64,000 nt of DNA. Origin: Macrotis lagotis (taxonomy: Eukaryota; Chordata; Mammalia; Peramelemorphia; Peramelidae). A model generated the notes under the pieces. It saw nothing but the letters and a program-made list of their open reading frames with translations. It ran no database searches and had not been told where the DNA came from. The DNA lies in the NCBI RefSeq assembly GCF_037893015.1, contig NC_133664.1:130795742-130859741 (forward strand), read 5' to 3'. Each line of letters begins with the position of its first letter. Position 1 is the first letter of the stretch. A program made the position numbers and the translations under genes. Of this stretch, positions 55,008-64,000 are shown piece by piece.

Positions 55008-55343
55008 AAGAAAGAATATTACTCTGCTATGAGAAACAATACTTTTTAAAATATAGAGGAATATGAGACTTTTGTGAACAAAAATAATCTGAACCAAGGA
55101 AAATAATGCAATACTGATTTCAACAATGTTCAGAACAACAAAAGGAAACTGAGATTTGACCTTGAAGAAGAAATGACAAAATACACCTCCCTTCCTTCTT
55201 TACAAAAATAGTGGACTAGGGGCATTTTTATTATCTTTTCATCCAGTTGATGTTTTGAGTTTTACTGGACTGATTTTCACCTTTATTTTTGTATGCTTTA
55301 TTACAAATCTCTGGATAGGGAAAGAATAAAGATATGTTCAGCA
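55008..55343 (+). mobile_element. LINE-1 3' end fragment
   Basis: GAATATTACTCTGCTATGAG, AAATAATCTGAACCAAGGAA, AATACTGATTTCAACAATGT and GAAATGACAAAATACACC are an L1 ORF2 end plus 3'UTR. It could be the continuation of the L1 that stops at 52135, split by the L1 at 52140-55000. Confidence 0.65.
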
Positions 55344-55387
55344 ATTAAAGTGATATAAAAATAAAACATATCAGTAACAATTAAAAA

Positions 55388-55640
55388 GCTAGGTGGCTTT
55401 TTTAAGTGGAAAGAGTGTCTGGAGACTGAAAGACCTGAGTTCAAATCTAGTCTCAGACTCTTTCTGTCTATGTAACTCTAAGCAAGTCACTTTACTTCTT
55501 TCTGTCCCCTTTTTCCTCAGTTTTGAAATTAGAGGAAATAATAGAATATTTCTTAGTGTTGAGAAGATAAGATGAGATAATATTTCTAAAATATAAAATT
55601 TGAAGTATTATGTAATTGATAGCTATTGTTATCATAAAAG
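55388..55640 (+). repeat. MIR/THER-type CORE-SINE
   Basis: AAAGCTAGGTGGCTTTTTTA, GAGTTCAAATCTAGTCTCAG, CTAAGCAAGTCACTTTACTT, GAGATAATATTTCTAAAATA. Confidence 0.75.
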
Positions 55641-55740
55641 ATAAATTAGCAAATAAACGAAGCTATTATTATCTATACTATTTGTGAAATATTAATTTAT
55701 TGTTAATGAACCAATGCTTTATGTTATAGTATCATAACAA

Positions 55741-55884
55741 TAAATATTTAAGTACCTAAGTACAACCAAACCTAACAGAAATATCAGCTGATTTGAAAAA
55801 TATTCCTTTCCATTTTCCCATAATTAAAGATATTTTTTTTCTGTTTTATTGTATAATATTGGCAATTTTAATATCATCTATCAT
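55741..55884 (+). repeat. Source of piece B of the permuted insert
   Basis: Unique-looking sequence matching 52971-53114 at about 93% by eye. Not a family I recognise. Confidence 0.85.
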
Positions 55885-56453
55885 ATTTTCAGAACCCATC
55901 ACTAATTTAATAGAGACATTCTTTTATTACTTCCACCAATGAACTACGGCCATTTTTATTGTATGACACAGATGCTATCATACATGGTGCCAACAAAACT
56001 GCACAGTAGTTTCCAAATAGAAATTGAAGTGCACCTCATCCAATTGAAGTGACAGGGAATGTCGGCAGACAGAATGTAATTACTCAAGTTGGAATTTGTC
56101 CAGAAGCCTGTAGATGCCAGCCAGATGCTCTTATGTATGATAGCTTTTAGATGAATTGTGTGCCATTTGCTTATTAGTACCTTTGAACTTTAGTCTTTCC
56201 TGTGTTGTTTGGGCTTTTAAAGATCATTCATATTTTTGAAGTACATAGGCATATTATGAATGCTCATAGAAATGTTAATTTTCCCTCTACCTTTTCTGCT
56301 TCCCTAAATTAATGACATCTTTTTTTTTTCCAAAAAAAAGGTAATTAAATTCTACAACTGCTCATCATGCTCGAACATATCCTGTAATTTTGGTTTCTAT
56401 GCCATTAATGAAATATCATCCTTGCTTCCCAACTATACCTGTTGAAATAGTTC
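55885..56453. other. Single-copy-looking stretch between the two source pieces
   Basis: High-complexity, no frame, no known repeat. It is the part skipped by the permuted copy. Contains GAATGTAATTACTCAAG and GATGCCAGCCAGATGC. Reads like possible conserved non-coding DNA. Confidence 0.3.
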
Positions 56454-56680
56454 AAGTGATAGTTCTTTCATAAAGCCTTCCAAAGTCCCATTTCCTCTTC
56501 CTTTCCCCTGCTAGAAGTGATTTCTTCTTATGAATTCCCTTCATCATACTTCATTAATACCTCTTCCTTTCATATCTTCTTAGCTGTCTTAATGGTTTTT
56601 GGATAATATTTATATTTTCTAATCTACTATTCATTGACGACAGGTGGGAAGTCTTTATTTTTGTATTTCTACCACTACTA
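56454..56680 (+). repeat. L2 3' end; source of piece A
   Basis: CATAAAGCCTTCCAAAGTCC, CTGCTAGAAGTGATTTCTTC, TTCATTAATACCTCTTCC and GACAGGTGGGAAGTC are L2 3' end landmarks. The first 154 bases recur at 52816-52970. Confidence 0.75.
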
Positions 56681-57029
56681 GTTAATCCACTTGCTTTTTA
56701 GAAAAATTTATTGATTGTTTATTATAAAAATGTACATATTATTCCTACTTCATGAGAAGTCTCATAACATAGTAAAATAGTTAAGTAAAGTTAATTATAC
56801 ATGGTCTCACCTGAAAGTTTATGCAACATTTCACAATGGTATTAGCTCCCAGTTCTCTATTTTTAACAAATTTATAGAAATTTAATCATTTTTCCCATTT
56901 CTTTCTCTACCTGTTGTTAGGGGAAAGAGAAAAGAAAAAACAAATTTCTAATAACAAATATGCATAGTCAATGCATTTTATGACACATGTGTGTATACCC
57001 ATGTATATTTCTATATACATGCAAGTTAT
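56681..57029. other. Unassigned AT-rich sequence
   Basis: No repeat recognised. ATGTGTGTATACCCATGTAT at 56984 is mildly self-complementary. Confidence 0.3.
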
Positions 57030-57397
57030 TGTACATGAATAATATAGAATATTATTGTTCTATAAGAAAGCATAAATGGTTAGATTGTAGAGAAGCATGG
57101 AATGACTTACAGGATCTGATGCTGAGTGAAGGGAACAGAACCAAGAAAACAATGTACATATTAACAACACCATTGTGAGCTGATCAAACTTGATGGAAGC
57201 AGCTCCCCTCAGACATTCAGAGAGCTAAGACAACCATTTTAGACTGACTATGGACAGTGTTATCCCATTCCATAGGAAGAAAAACAACAAAACAAAAAAC
57301 ACTTCAGAATCTGATGACCACTTAATAAAAATTATCCCTTATGTATCTCTTTCCCTTAATCCTAATTCCTCGTATCAAAAATGACTAATCTTTTATC

Positions 57398-57452
<55 letters not shown>

Positions 57453-57560
57453 GTGCTAATCATTTCCTGCTGAGGGGGGGAAGGGAGGGTGGAAGGAAGT
57501 TCCATAACTTAAAAAAATTCATGTGCTTATGGATAAAAATAATAAATTTTAAAAAAGAAC
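57030..57560 (+). mobile_element. LINE-1, 5'-truncated: ORF2 C-terminus and 3'UTR
   Basis: 57040-57178 encodes the ORF2 C-terminus (YYCSIRKHKWLDCREAWNDL then MLSEGNRTKKTMYILTTP, stop). The 3'UTR follows the copy at 27300-27612, has an expanded (TA)n at 57398-57450, a G-rich run at 57474-57492 and a final AATAAATTTTAAAAAA. Confidence 0.88.
57398..57450. repeat. (TA)n microsatellite in an L1 3'UTR
   Basis: About 25 TA units with one CATA, where the sister L1 copy at 27460 has only ATATGTATGTACAA. Confidence 0.95.
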
Positions 57561-57572
57561 ACTACATATGTG

Positions 57573-57730
57573 AATTTGACCTGAGGCAAGTCACTTAACC
57601 TTGTTTGCCTCAGTTTTCTCACCTATTAAAAGGAGCTGGAGAAGGATATGGCAAACCATTCTAATTTCTTTGTCATGAAAACATCCAAAAAGGGATAATG
57701 AAGAGTCAGACATGACTGAATAATAACAAA
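57573..57730 (+). repeat. MAR1-type SINE, 5'-truncated
   Basis: GAGGCAAGTCACTTAACCTT, TTTGCCTCAGTTTTCTCACC, GGAGCTGGAGAAGGATATGG, GATAATGAAGAGTCAGACAT, ending in ATAATAACAAA. Confidence 0.85.
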
Positions 57731-57774
57731 TGATGCTACTCTTGTTGAAGTAGGGTACTTAAATTCTTATGAGA

Positions 57775-58345
57775 CTAATTTTTTAAACTTTTTATTTTAT
57801 TTTTACCAATTACATTTAAAGGAAGTTTGCAACACTCAATTTCTGTAAGATTTTTGAGTTCCTCATTCAACCCCTCTCTCTCTCTTCCCTCCCCCTCCCC
57901 ATGATAGCAAGTAATCTGATATAGTCATACATATTTTCACATTTATTATATTGTGAAAGAATGATCAGAACAAAAATTGAAAAAACATGAGAAAGAAAGA
58001 AAGAAACATAAAACCAATTTTTAAACATGAAAATAATATGCTTTGATTTGTGTTCAGACTCCATAGTTCTTTCTCTGAATATGGATAACAGTTTCCATCA
58101 TGTCTTCTAGAATTATCCTTGATCATTGAACTTCTGAGAACTAAGTTGATCACATAATGTTACTGTTACTGTAGACAATGTTCTTCTGGTTCTATTCACT
58201 TCACTTAGCATCAGTTGATGTAAGTTCTAGGTTTTTCTGAAATCTACCTATGATTTCTTACAGAAGAATAGTATTTCACCACATTCCTACCACAATCTGT
58301 TCAGTCATTGACCAATTGATGGACATACTGAGAGAGACTATTCCT
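57775..58345 (-). mobile_element. LINE-1, 5'-truncated, antisense
   Basis: Antisense 3'UTR from AATTTTTTAAACTTTTTATT; then the complement of GGAGTCTGAACACAAATC at 58050; then the antisense ORF2 C-terminus (TTCTGGTTCTATTCACTTCA, TAGCATCAGTTGATG) to 58345. A C-rich run at 57885-57900 is the antisense of the L1 G-rich block. Confidence 0.82.
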
Positions 58346-58599
58346 ACAGAAGTCATGCTAATCATTATTGCAGAGCTCAGCAGAAGTAAAAGAACCATAA
58401 ACAAGAACTCTGACTCCTAAGTCTCTTGCTGCCTGCCTTTAATAGTCTAAGCATCCTTAAGCATGAAAATATCATCTTAACATTCTAACCATTTATACTC
58501 TTAATATGTTTATTACCATATATAGAGGAAAGAATAATTATCTGTCCCTAACCCTTTAATTGGTCTTTGTTCTCTGCTTTCCCTCCCTCCAACTCAATA
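58346..58599. other. Unassigned spacer
   Basis: Nothing recognised. Confidence 0.3.
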
Positions 58600-59240
58600 A
58601 GGCTTAAGCACAGTAAAACTTACCTCTTTTCTAAACAACCACTCAGATATTTGAAGACCCCTTGAATTTTTTCTTCCACAGGATAAACACACCTAGTTTC
58701 TAAAAATAAACTGCATATATCCTCACTGACTTTCTCTGAATCAGTTCCACTTATTATGAACATAAACATGTCATTCAGAATATAATACAATTCTCCAAAT
58801 ACAGCCTGATAATGGTAGAATTCCAAGAAATTATTTCTATTAAAATGATTCAAGACTGCATTTGCTTTTTTTTGATTCCCTGTGATGCATTGTGCTTGAA
58901 GCTCCTGAAAATTTCCTGCTCTTTTTTACATGAACTATTGTCCAGCATCATATACTTCAACTGATGTTTTATTTAATCTAAGCAAATGACTTTATATGCT
59001 TATCACTGATAAAATTTGCCATCTAAGATTTGAGCAATTGCTCATGGATGTCAATCTTTTGGGACTGTAATTCTGGTATCATCCAACACATTACCTATCC
59101 CTCTGAGCTTCCTGTCAAGTGCAAATGTGATAAGACATCCTCATCAAATTCATGCTTCTAATAATGCATTACCTTCCAGTGATCTTTCAATACTTTCTAA
59201 AATAAGACTTACAATGATACTTCTAATCTGTTCCATACCA
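58600..59240 (-). repeat. CR1-clade LINE fragment, antisense
   Basis: GACTGCATTTGCTTTTTTTT, AACTATTGTCCAGCATCATA, TAAAATTTGCCATCTAAG, ATTACCTATCCCTCTGAGC and GTGCAAATGTGATAAGACAT are, in order, antisense CR1-type landmarks. Old. Confidence 0.6.
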
Positions 59241-59927
59241 CTTTCCCAATGGATAGGGGAAAGTTAAGTTTCTTACCCAGGGCAAGAAATTGATAACATG
59301 GATTAAAAAATTTAAATAGAATTCAGATATCCCAACCAACTTTTTCAAGTTTGAATCACCAGGCCACATATTTTCCCTCTTATTTGATAAGGTCATGCAT
59401 TAAGGATAAGAGGAACGAGACTGAGCAAGTCAATAGTTATTAGAAGTAAATCCTCTATCCTTTTTGTTTTTTTGAAAATGCACATAAATAGAAGTAACAT
59501 GGTTTAGTGAAAAGAGAAGTTAGAGTCTAACACTATTATACTGTTACAGATTATAATATAATACTGTGATAGATTAGTTCTTTGAAATGAAATAATCCCT
59601 TTAACTTCCATTGCTCAAAGTTTTCCATAGGAATGTTATTTGGCTACTTTTCTGATTAAGTTGGTTTAGTGAAGCATAGGCTTAGTCTCACCCAGATGGT
59701 TTTTGTGATTGCCAGAAAAATCTTAACTGCTGTTAGCCTTTGACTTGCTGCCATCGTTCAAAATGTTGTCCTTCATTTATTTTTCACTAACCCAATAGAC
59801 TACAAGGCACATCCAAAGCAATTTGTGTTCATTCTTCTAATTCCTTTGAAGTTTGTTTATATAATATTAAAAAATAGTAATTCTCATCAGTTCAAGAACT
59901 TGTACTAAGCATTTTGAAATTACTCAT
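59241..59927. other. Unassigned sequence
   Basis: A weak CORE-like patch lies at 59250-59300. The rest is unrecognised and has no coding frame. Confidence 0.3.
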
Positions 59928-60088
59928 GGGGTGGCTAGGTGGTGCAGGAGATAAAGCACTGGCCCTGGAATCAGGAGTACCTGAGTTCATTCCAGCCTCA
60001 GACACTTAATAATCACCTAGCTGTGTGGCCTTGGGCAAGCCACTTAACCCCATTGCCTTGCAAAAACAAAATAAAAATAAAAAATAAA
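59928..60088 (+). repeat. WSINE1-type SINE with 13-bp target duplication
   Basis: GGGGTGGCTAGGTGGTGCAG to GCAAAAACAAAATAAAAATA. TGAAATTACTCAT (59915-59927) and TGAAATTATTCAT (60089-60101) differ at one position. Confidence 0.93.
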
Positions 60089-60101
60089 TGAAATTATTCA
60101 T

Positions 60102-62290
60102 AACAGGACTATGTGAATACCTAGAAGAAATGAAGCAAGCAAGGAAAAAAATGAAATAAAATTCAATGCTCTTGGACCTTAGAAGAGAGGTCAAGGCAGC
60201 AAATACATATCTGGGAGTCATTTTCATAGGAGATAATTATTAAAAATTATGGAAGTGAATATGATTATCAAGAGAGAGATAGTGTAAAAAGAGGACATTG
60301 GAGGGCATCTCCTTGAGAGATAAAGAAAAGGAGGATCCAATGATGGGTGCCTGAAGTTCTAAGTGAACGATGAGAAGTTAGTGCCTCAGATGTGAAGGAA
60401 AGGTTGATGCCACTAGTAAATATTCTTTCCCAGCTATGTAACAAAAACACCAATCATAAAACCCATTGGATAACCATTGTACCTTTGACTCATTTCTGCT
60501 TTATTTGGTTCTGAGTACTTGGGAGGAGCTAATTCACTGCCAAAATTTTTGTCCCCATTATTTCTTGATTGATTTTGTACCTTGAAACAAAGAATTGTTC
60601 TCTAGAGAGCTCCCGATTTGCTTTATAAAAAAATATAGCACAGGTGCACCATGTTTCTCTTGGCTACTGCTGGAAATGTGCAACAAGTTCCAAAAGAAAC
60701 AGAAGACACAGTTCTCACCATTGAGAAACTTATTTCCTAGTTTATTACTATTACTTATTTACTAGAGGAGAATGGAAACAGAGAAATTAATGAAGTTACA
60801 AGGATATATATTAAGATATAATGTATTAGAAAATAATACTATAGATATAAGATCTGAGGTTAGCAAAATAATCATATCAAGTAGAGTTCAATAGGGGAAG
60901 ATGTTAAAGTAGTCATACTTTTTGAACTGAGCAAGGGACATGATTGGCAAGTAATATGAGGATTATTCAGTAGAGGTAAGAAAAGAAGGAACAAACAAAT
61001 CCAGTTAGAATATGGAAAATATACTAGCTTGGAAGAGAGTTATATAATATTTCCTAAGTTTCCCCTGTCCTTATCAGATTGATAATGTAAGGGAACCTGT
61101 GAATTCCTAAAATGAAGGCATTTTATTCTTACAAAATATTTCATTTTGAAAAAATGATTATTTGAATGAAGTTGTTTTTCTTTCCAAGATATCTGTGTTC
61201 TTTTAGTTTTATTTTTAATAGCAACTTTTCTGGTGGATTACCATCTAATATTAAAGGATATACTATTCTGTGCTTGGAGGTGAATATGGATCTTCTATTA
61301 TGCTGAAGCTGATAATGGATGGCTGGATGTGGCAACTACCCTGATGCTGGGGAGCATAGTTATCCCACTAAGTTGATTCAGTCAGCAAAAGAAAGTCTCT
61401 AAGGCATATGAAAAAAAAAAAAGGTTTTCATTCAAGTTAGAGATAGAAACTAAACTGATATAAAAATGAGTCTTAGTAAATGTATGCAGGATTTAGTTTT
61501 ATTAAAGTACACTCAGGGCAGCAAAGTATTAATGGAATAATATAAAAATAAAAATTCATTTGGGTGAAGCCTCATTTTATCATTATTATACTTAGTGACT
61601 TCCCATGAATATTGTTAAAAATCCCCATTGAGGGCAATTCATTCTTGGATTTAGCATTTTCGTACTTGAAATATTTTCTTTTCTGGTTTCATTGACCAAC
61701 AGTCTAATGGCACTCAAGTGAAATAAAACATAACATTAAAAAAGACCTGCACTACCTGGTTTCTCAGGCAATTGGCCATCTGTATGGATATTCTGGCTCT
61801 GTGCACTGAACTGGATTAGAACATATCAGAGACCCAGAAAGAAAGTGTGTTCCAGATGCCTAGGGACAGCTTGGCTTGCATCACTGTGTAGTTCAAACCT
61901 GGTGATTATTGACAGAAGGATCTCAGTTGTTTTGGCCTGCCTGAATGAAGAAGAGAGAAGGGAGGCATTACCCAGTGGGATCAAGGTTCAGACTTCATTG
62001 CATTTTATAGGGCAAATTCAGAAGCCTGAATTATATCCATATGTAACCTAAAAGGAAGTACTGCTAATATAGCACAGGTGCACCGTGTTTCTCTTGGCTA
62101 CTGCTGGAAACAAATGAACCCCTGAGTGAATTTTATGACTGTGGGCTCCTCAAAAGTTTAAGAGTCCTGGGCTCAAGGAGGAGGAGTGTTGCTGTTGTAT
62201 ATGCAGGCGATACAGCTGCAGCAAGGACTACAAGCCAGAAGGGAATCCCTGTAATTACACAGTGCATTAATGTGAAATTAAAAGTAGAAT
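60102..62290. other. Unassigned 2.2-kb stretch
   Basis: No repeat family is clear across this stretch, apart from a 45-bp direct repeat at 60632-60676 and 62066-62110. A 68-codon plus frame (61845-62051) in a higher-complexity patch at 61740-62110 has no recognised similarity. Largest repeat-poor stretch in the window. Confidence 0.35.
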
Positions 62291-62411
62291 TTCTCATCAC
62301 CTGCAGGCAGTGAATAGAGCACTGGACCTGCAGTCAAGAAGACCTGAGATCAATTCCAATCTCAGGTAAGTCCTTTAACTTCTATCTAGTTTCTTTCAAA
62401 TATAAAGTGAG

Positions 62412-62463
<52 letters not shown>

Positions 62464-62560
62464 TCTTTCTCCCTTGGTTGATGTGAGGATCAGATGATAT
62501 AATATTTGAATGTAACATAATTCCTGGCACATATTAGGCACCTAACAAATGTTTGTTTCC
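62290..62560 (+). repeat. MIR/THER-type CORE-SINE carrying (AAT)n
   Basis: Head with GAATAGAGCACTGGACCTG and B-box region GAGATCAATTCCAATC; (AAT)n at 62414-62462 grown from the family's GGGTAATAATAAT; tail GTGAGGATCAGATGATATAA. Confidence 0.8.
62414..62462. repeat. (AAT)n microsatellite
   Basis: 16 AAT units inside the MIR-type SINE. Confidence 0.95.
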
Positions 62561-62932
62561 ATCTTTCCTTACATCATTCCTTGCTTCATCAACTACTTGC
62601 AACAATTCTAGGGAACAAAAGGGGTGAGCCCAGAGAAAATAGTTAATTCTACTAAATACTCTAAAATTTTCTTTTACAATTTACAATAGAAAGCTAAACA
62701 AAAACTCAAGTCTGTTGAAATGATACTAAAGCAGATTTTATACCAAGTGTACTTTAATTTCAGTCATAAACTGAAGCAGCATCTGTTGCATATAATATTC
62801 AGACATTCTTTGGATTAGGCAACTTGGGAACTTTAGGAAAAGTGAAAAAAGCAATCTTTTGAGTTGAAGAGTCAAGTGGGACAGTAGTAAGCAACATGTC
62901 ATTGAGATGAGATATGGAATTTCATGGCCAAT

Positions 62933-63128
62933 TTTTGATGTAGTGGAAAGAACTTTGAATTTATAGTCAGAAGGCCTGACTTGAAATCCTAACTCTTCCA
63001 CTCACAGGCTGTTTGAAATTAGGCAAAGCACTTCCTTTCTCTCCACCCAAATGTTCTCATATGTAAAATGAGAGAATTGGATTAAATGATCTCTCAGATT
63101 CCTTTCAGCTCTAATCTTGTTATGAACT
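62933..63128 (+). repeat. MIR-type SINE
   Basis: GATGTAGTGGAAAGAACTTT, GAAATTAGGCAAAGCACTTC, TGTAAAATGAGAGAATTGGA, TCAGATTCCTTTCAGCTC. Confidence 0.7.
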
Positions 63129-63904
63129 TTTGAAATCAGTCACTATGCATAAGGGAGTCCTAAATAAAACTATTAAGTGGAAGAAATTTGACTCTAAAGT
63201 CCCTCTCCACATTCTTCCAGTGTTTCAATGACCTTTATGTTGTCTCCACTCCCTGTGGTATTACTCTGCAACCACAATCCTACCAGTCTGCGGAGGTCAA
63301 GGGTAAAAGTTAGACCAACCATTCTCTTTTGAAACATAATGTTATTCTTGTTGATTTAAAATGCACTTAATTTAAAATTTAAATCTCATCATTAGAAAGT
63401 GATGCTATCTTCAAACTTTTGTCTCTGTCATTGGTTCAAGTCCATAATTTTAAAGGATCCCCAGTTTCATTTAACCTCTTAATAGTAGAATTGGCTTTTA
63501 CAAAGGAATATCTACTTCAAAGGCATAGCAAGAATGAATTTCCAAACATTTACATGCATACACAAATCGGGGGTAGATGAAGGAAAAATCACTCTCTCCT
63601 TCCCCAGAGCTGCTCTGTCTCTGGGGCAAAGAGGGAGATTAGTTTCACAGTTTAACTGAGTTTCTACATAACATTAATCCCCAGCTTCTAAATCAAAGTA
63701 CCTGCACTCAGGTTTTGTCCCAGGACACTAATTTCTTAGGATTTACCTACTAGAATGGTTGCAACATATAGTTTCAAGGTCCCTCATGGCTCAAGATACT
63801 AGATCAGGGTCTCCTCTGTGTCTGAAAATAAAAGAACAATGAAACAATCCCAAGAAATCCCAAGAAATGATACCCTAAATATATTCATCCTTATGATTTT
63901 TCTT
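63129..63904. other. Unassigned sequence
   Basis: No family recognised and no coding frame. Parts (63200-63320) are higher in complexity. Confidence 0.3.
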
Positions 63905-64000
63905 TTTCTTTCAGTGATACCACCATTATTTCTCTCAGCTTTGAAATAGTGGGTTATCTTTGACCTTTGCCTCACTTCTTATATCCATTAGTTATCAAAT
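63905..64000 (+). repeat. L2-type LINE fragment running off the window
   Basis: GATACCACCATTATTTCTCT, then GGGTTATCTTTGACCTTTGC and TATATCCATTAGTTATCAAA fit the L2 coding sequence around 'ATCTTCGACTCC...CAATCAGTTGCCAAA'. Cut by the window edge. Confidence 0.5.

Noticed and set aside
54674-55009. 111-codon plus frame
   Set aside because: Made of L1 3'UTR plus an antisense SINE; the readable middle part is the SINE.
61845-62051. 68-codon frame in repeat-free DNA
   Set aside because: Considered as an exon because of its composition, but no family, splice acceptor or donor context was convincing.

Overview
The window looks like intergenic (or deep intronic) DNA from a marsupial, probably an Australian one. 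The evidence is the repeat population. There are about 20 copies of a tRNA-headed SINE that ends in a GCAAAAACCTAAA-type tail (WSINE1-like, named from memory). There are also CORE-SINEs with an RTE-type tail (MAR1-like), marsupial-type LINE-1 3' ends, and older MIR, L2 and CR1-clade fossils. I found no exon, no intact host gene and no structural RNA gene. The translated stretches over 60 codons are chance frames, microsatellite translations, or LINE-1 ORF2 C-termini. No name of species or chromosome can be justified from the sequence alone.

Layout. 1-5.8 kb: MIR and MAR1 SINEs, a (GGAA)n tract, a (TA)n tract, and the left arm of an inverted duplication. 5.8-13 kb: more SINEs, the right arm of that duplication (9186-9552), a hexamer-type microsatellite bracketed by a 26-bp inverted repeat (10013-10340), and an LTR-like fossil. 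13-17 kb: L2-type fossils and a HAL1-like (ORF1-only) retroelement split by two young SINEs. 17-23 kb: CR1/L2 fossils, a (GAA)n tract grown inside an old LINE, and two copies of a composite SINE. 23-30 kb: four LINE-1 3' ends, a second LTR-like copy, and a hAT-type element carrying a SINE. 30-43 kb: mostly low-complexity AT-rich sequence with dated SINE insertions.

43.3-47.9 kb is one long, decayed LINE-1 ORF2 into which an antisense HAL1-like element and three SINEs have landed, one SINE inside the HAL1-like insert. 51.0-55.3 kb is a second LINE-1 pile (L1 in L1). Inside its ORF2 sits a 299-bp segment that copies two separate pieces of sequence found 3 kb downstream, in permuted order. 55.7-64 kb holds that source region, two more LINE-1 ends, a CR1 relic, late SINEs and a 45-bp dispersed direct repeat. 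Stretches at 8320-8740, 48890-49380 and 55885-56453 match no repeat I recognise and read like single-copy DNA; they are the best places to look for conserved non-coding function.

Functionally the window is a record of retrotransposition. LINE-1 supplies the machinery, the SINEs and HAL1-like elements are its passengers, and target-site duplications give the order of insertion. I found no evidence of a new coding system. The most unusual objects are the permuted templated insertion at 52.8-53.1 kb, the inverted duplication at 3.7/9.2 kb and the bracketed microsatellite at 10.0-10.3 kb.
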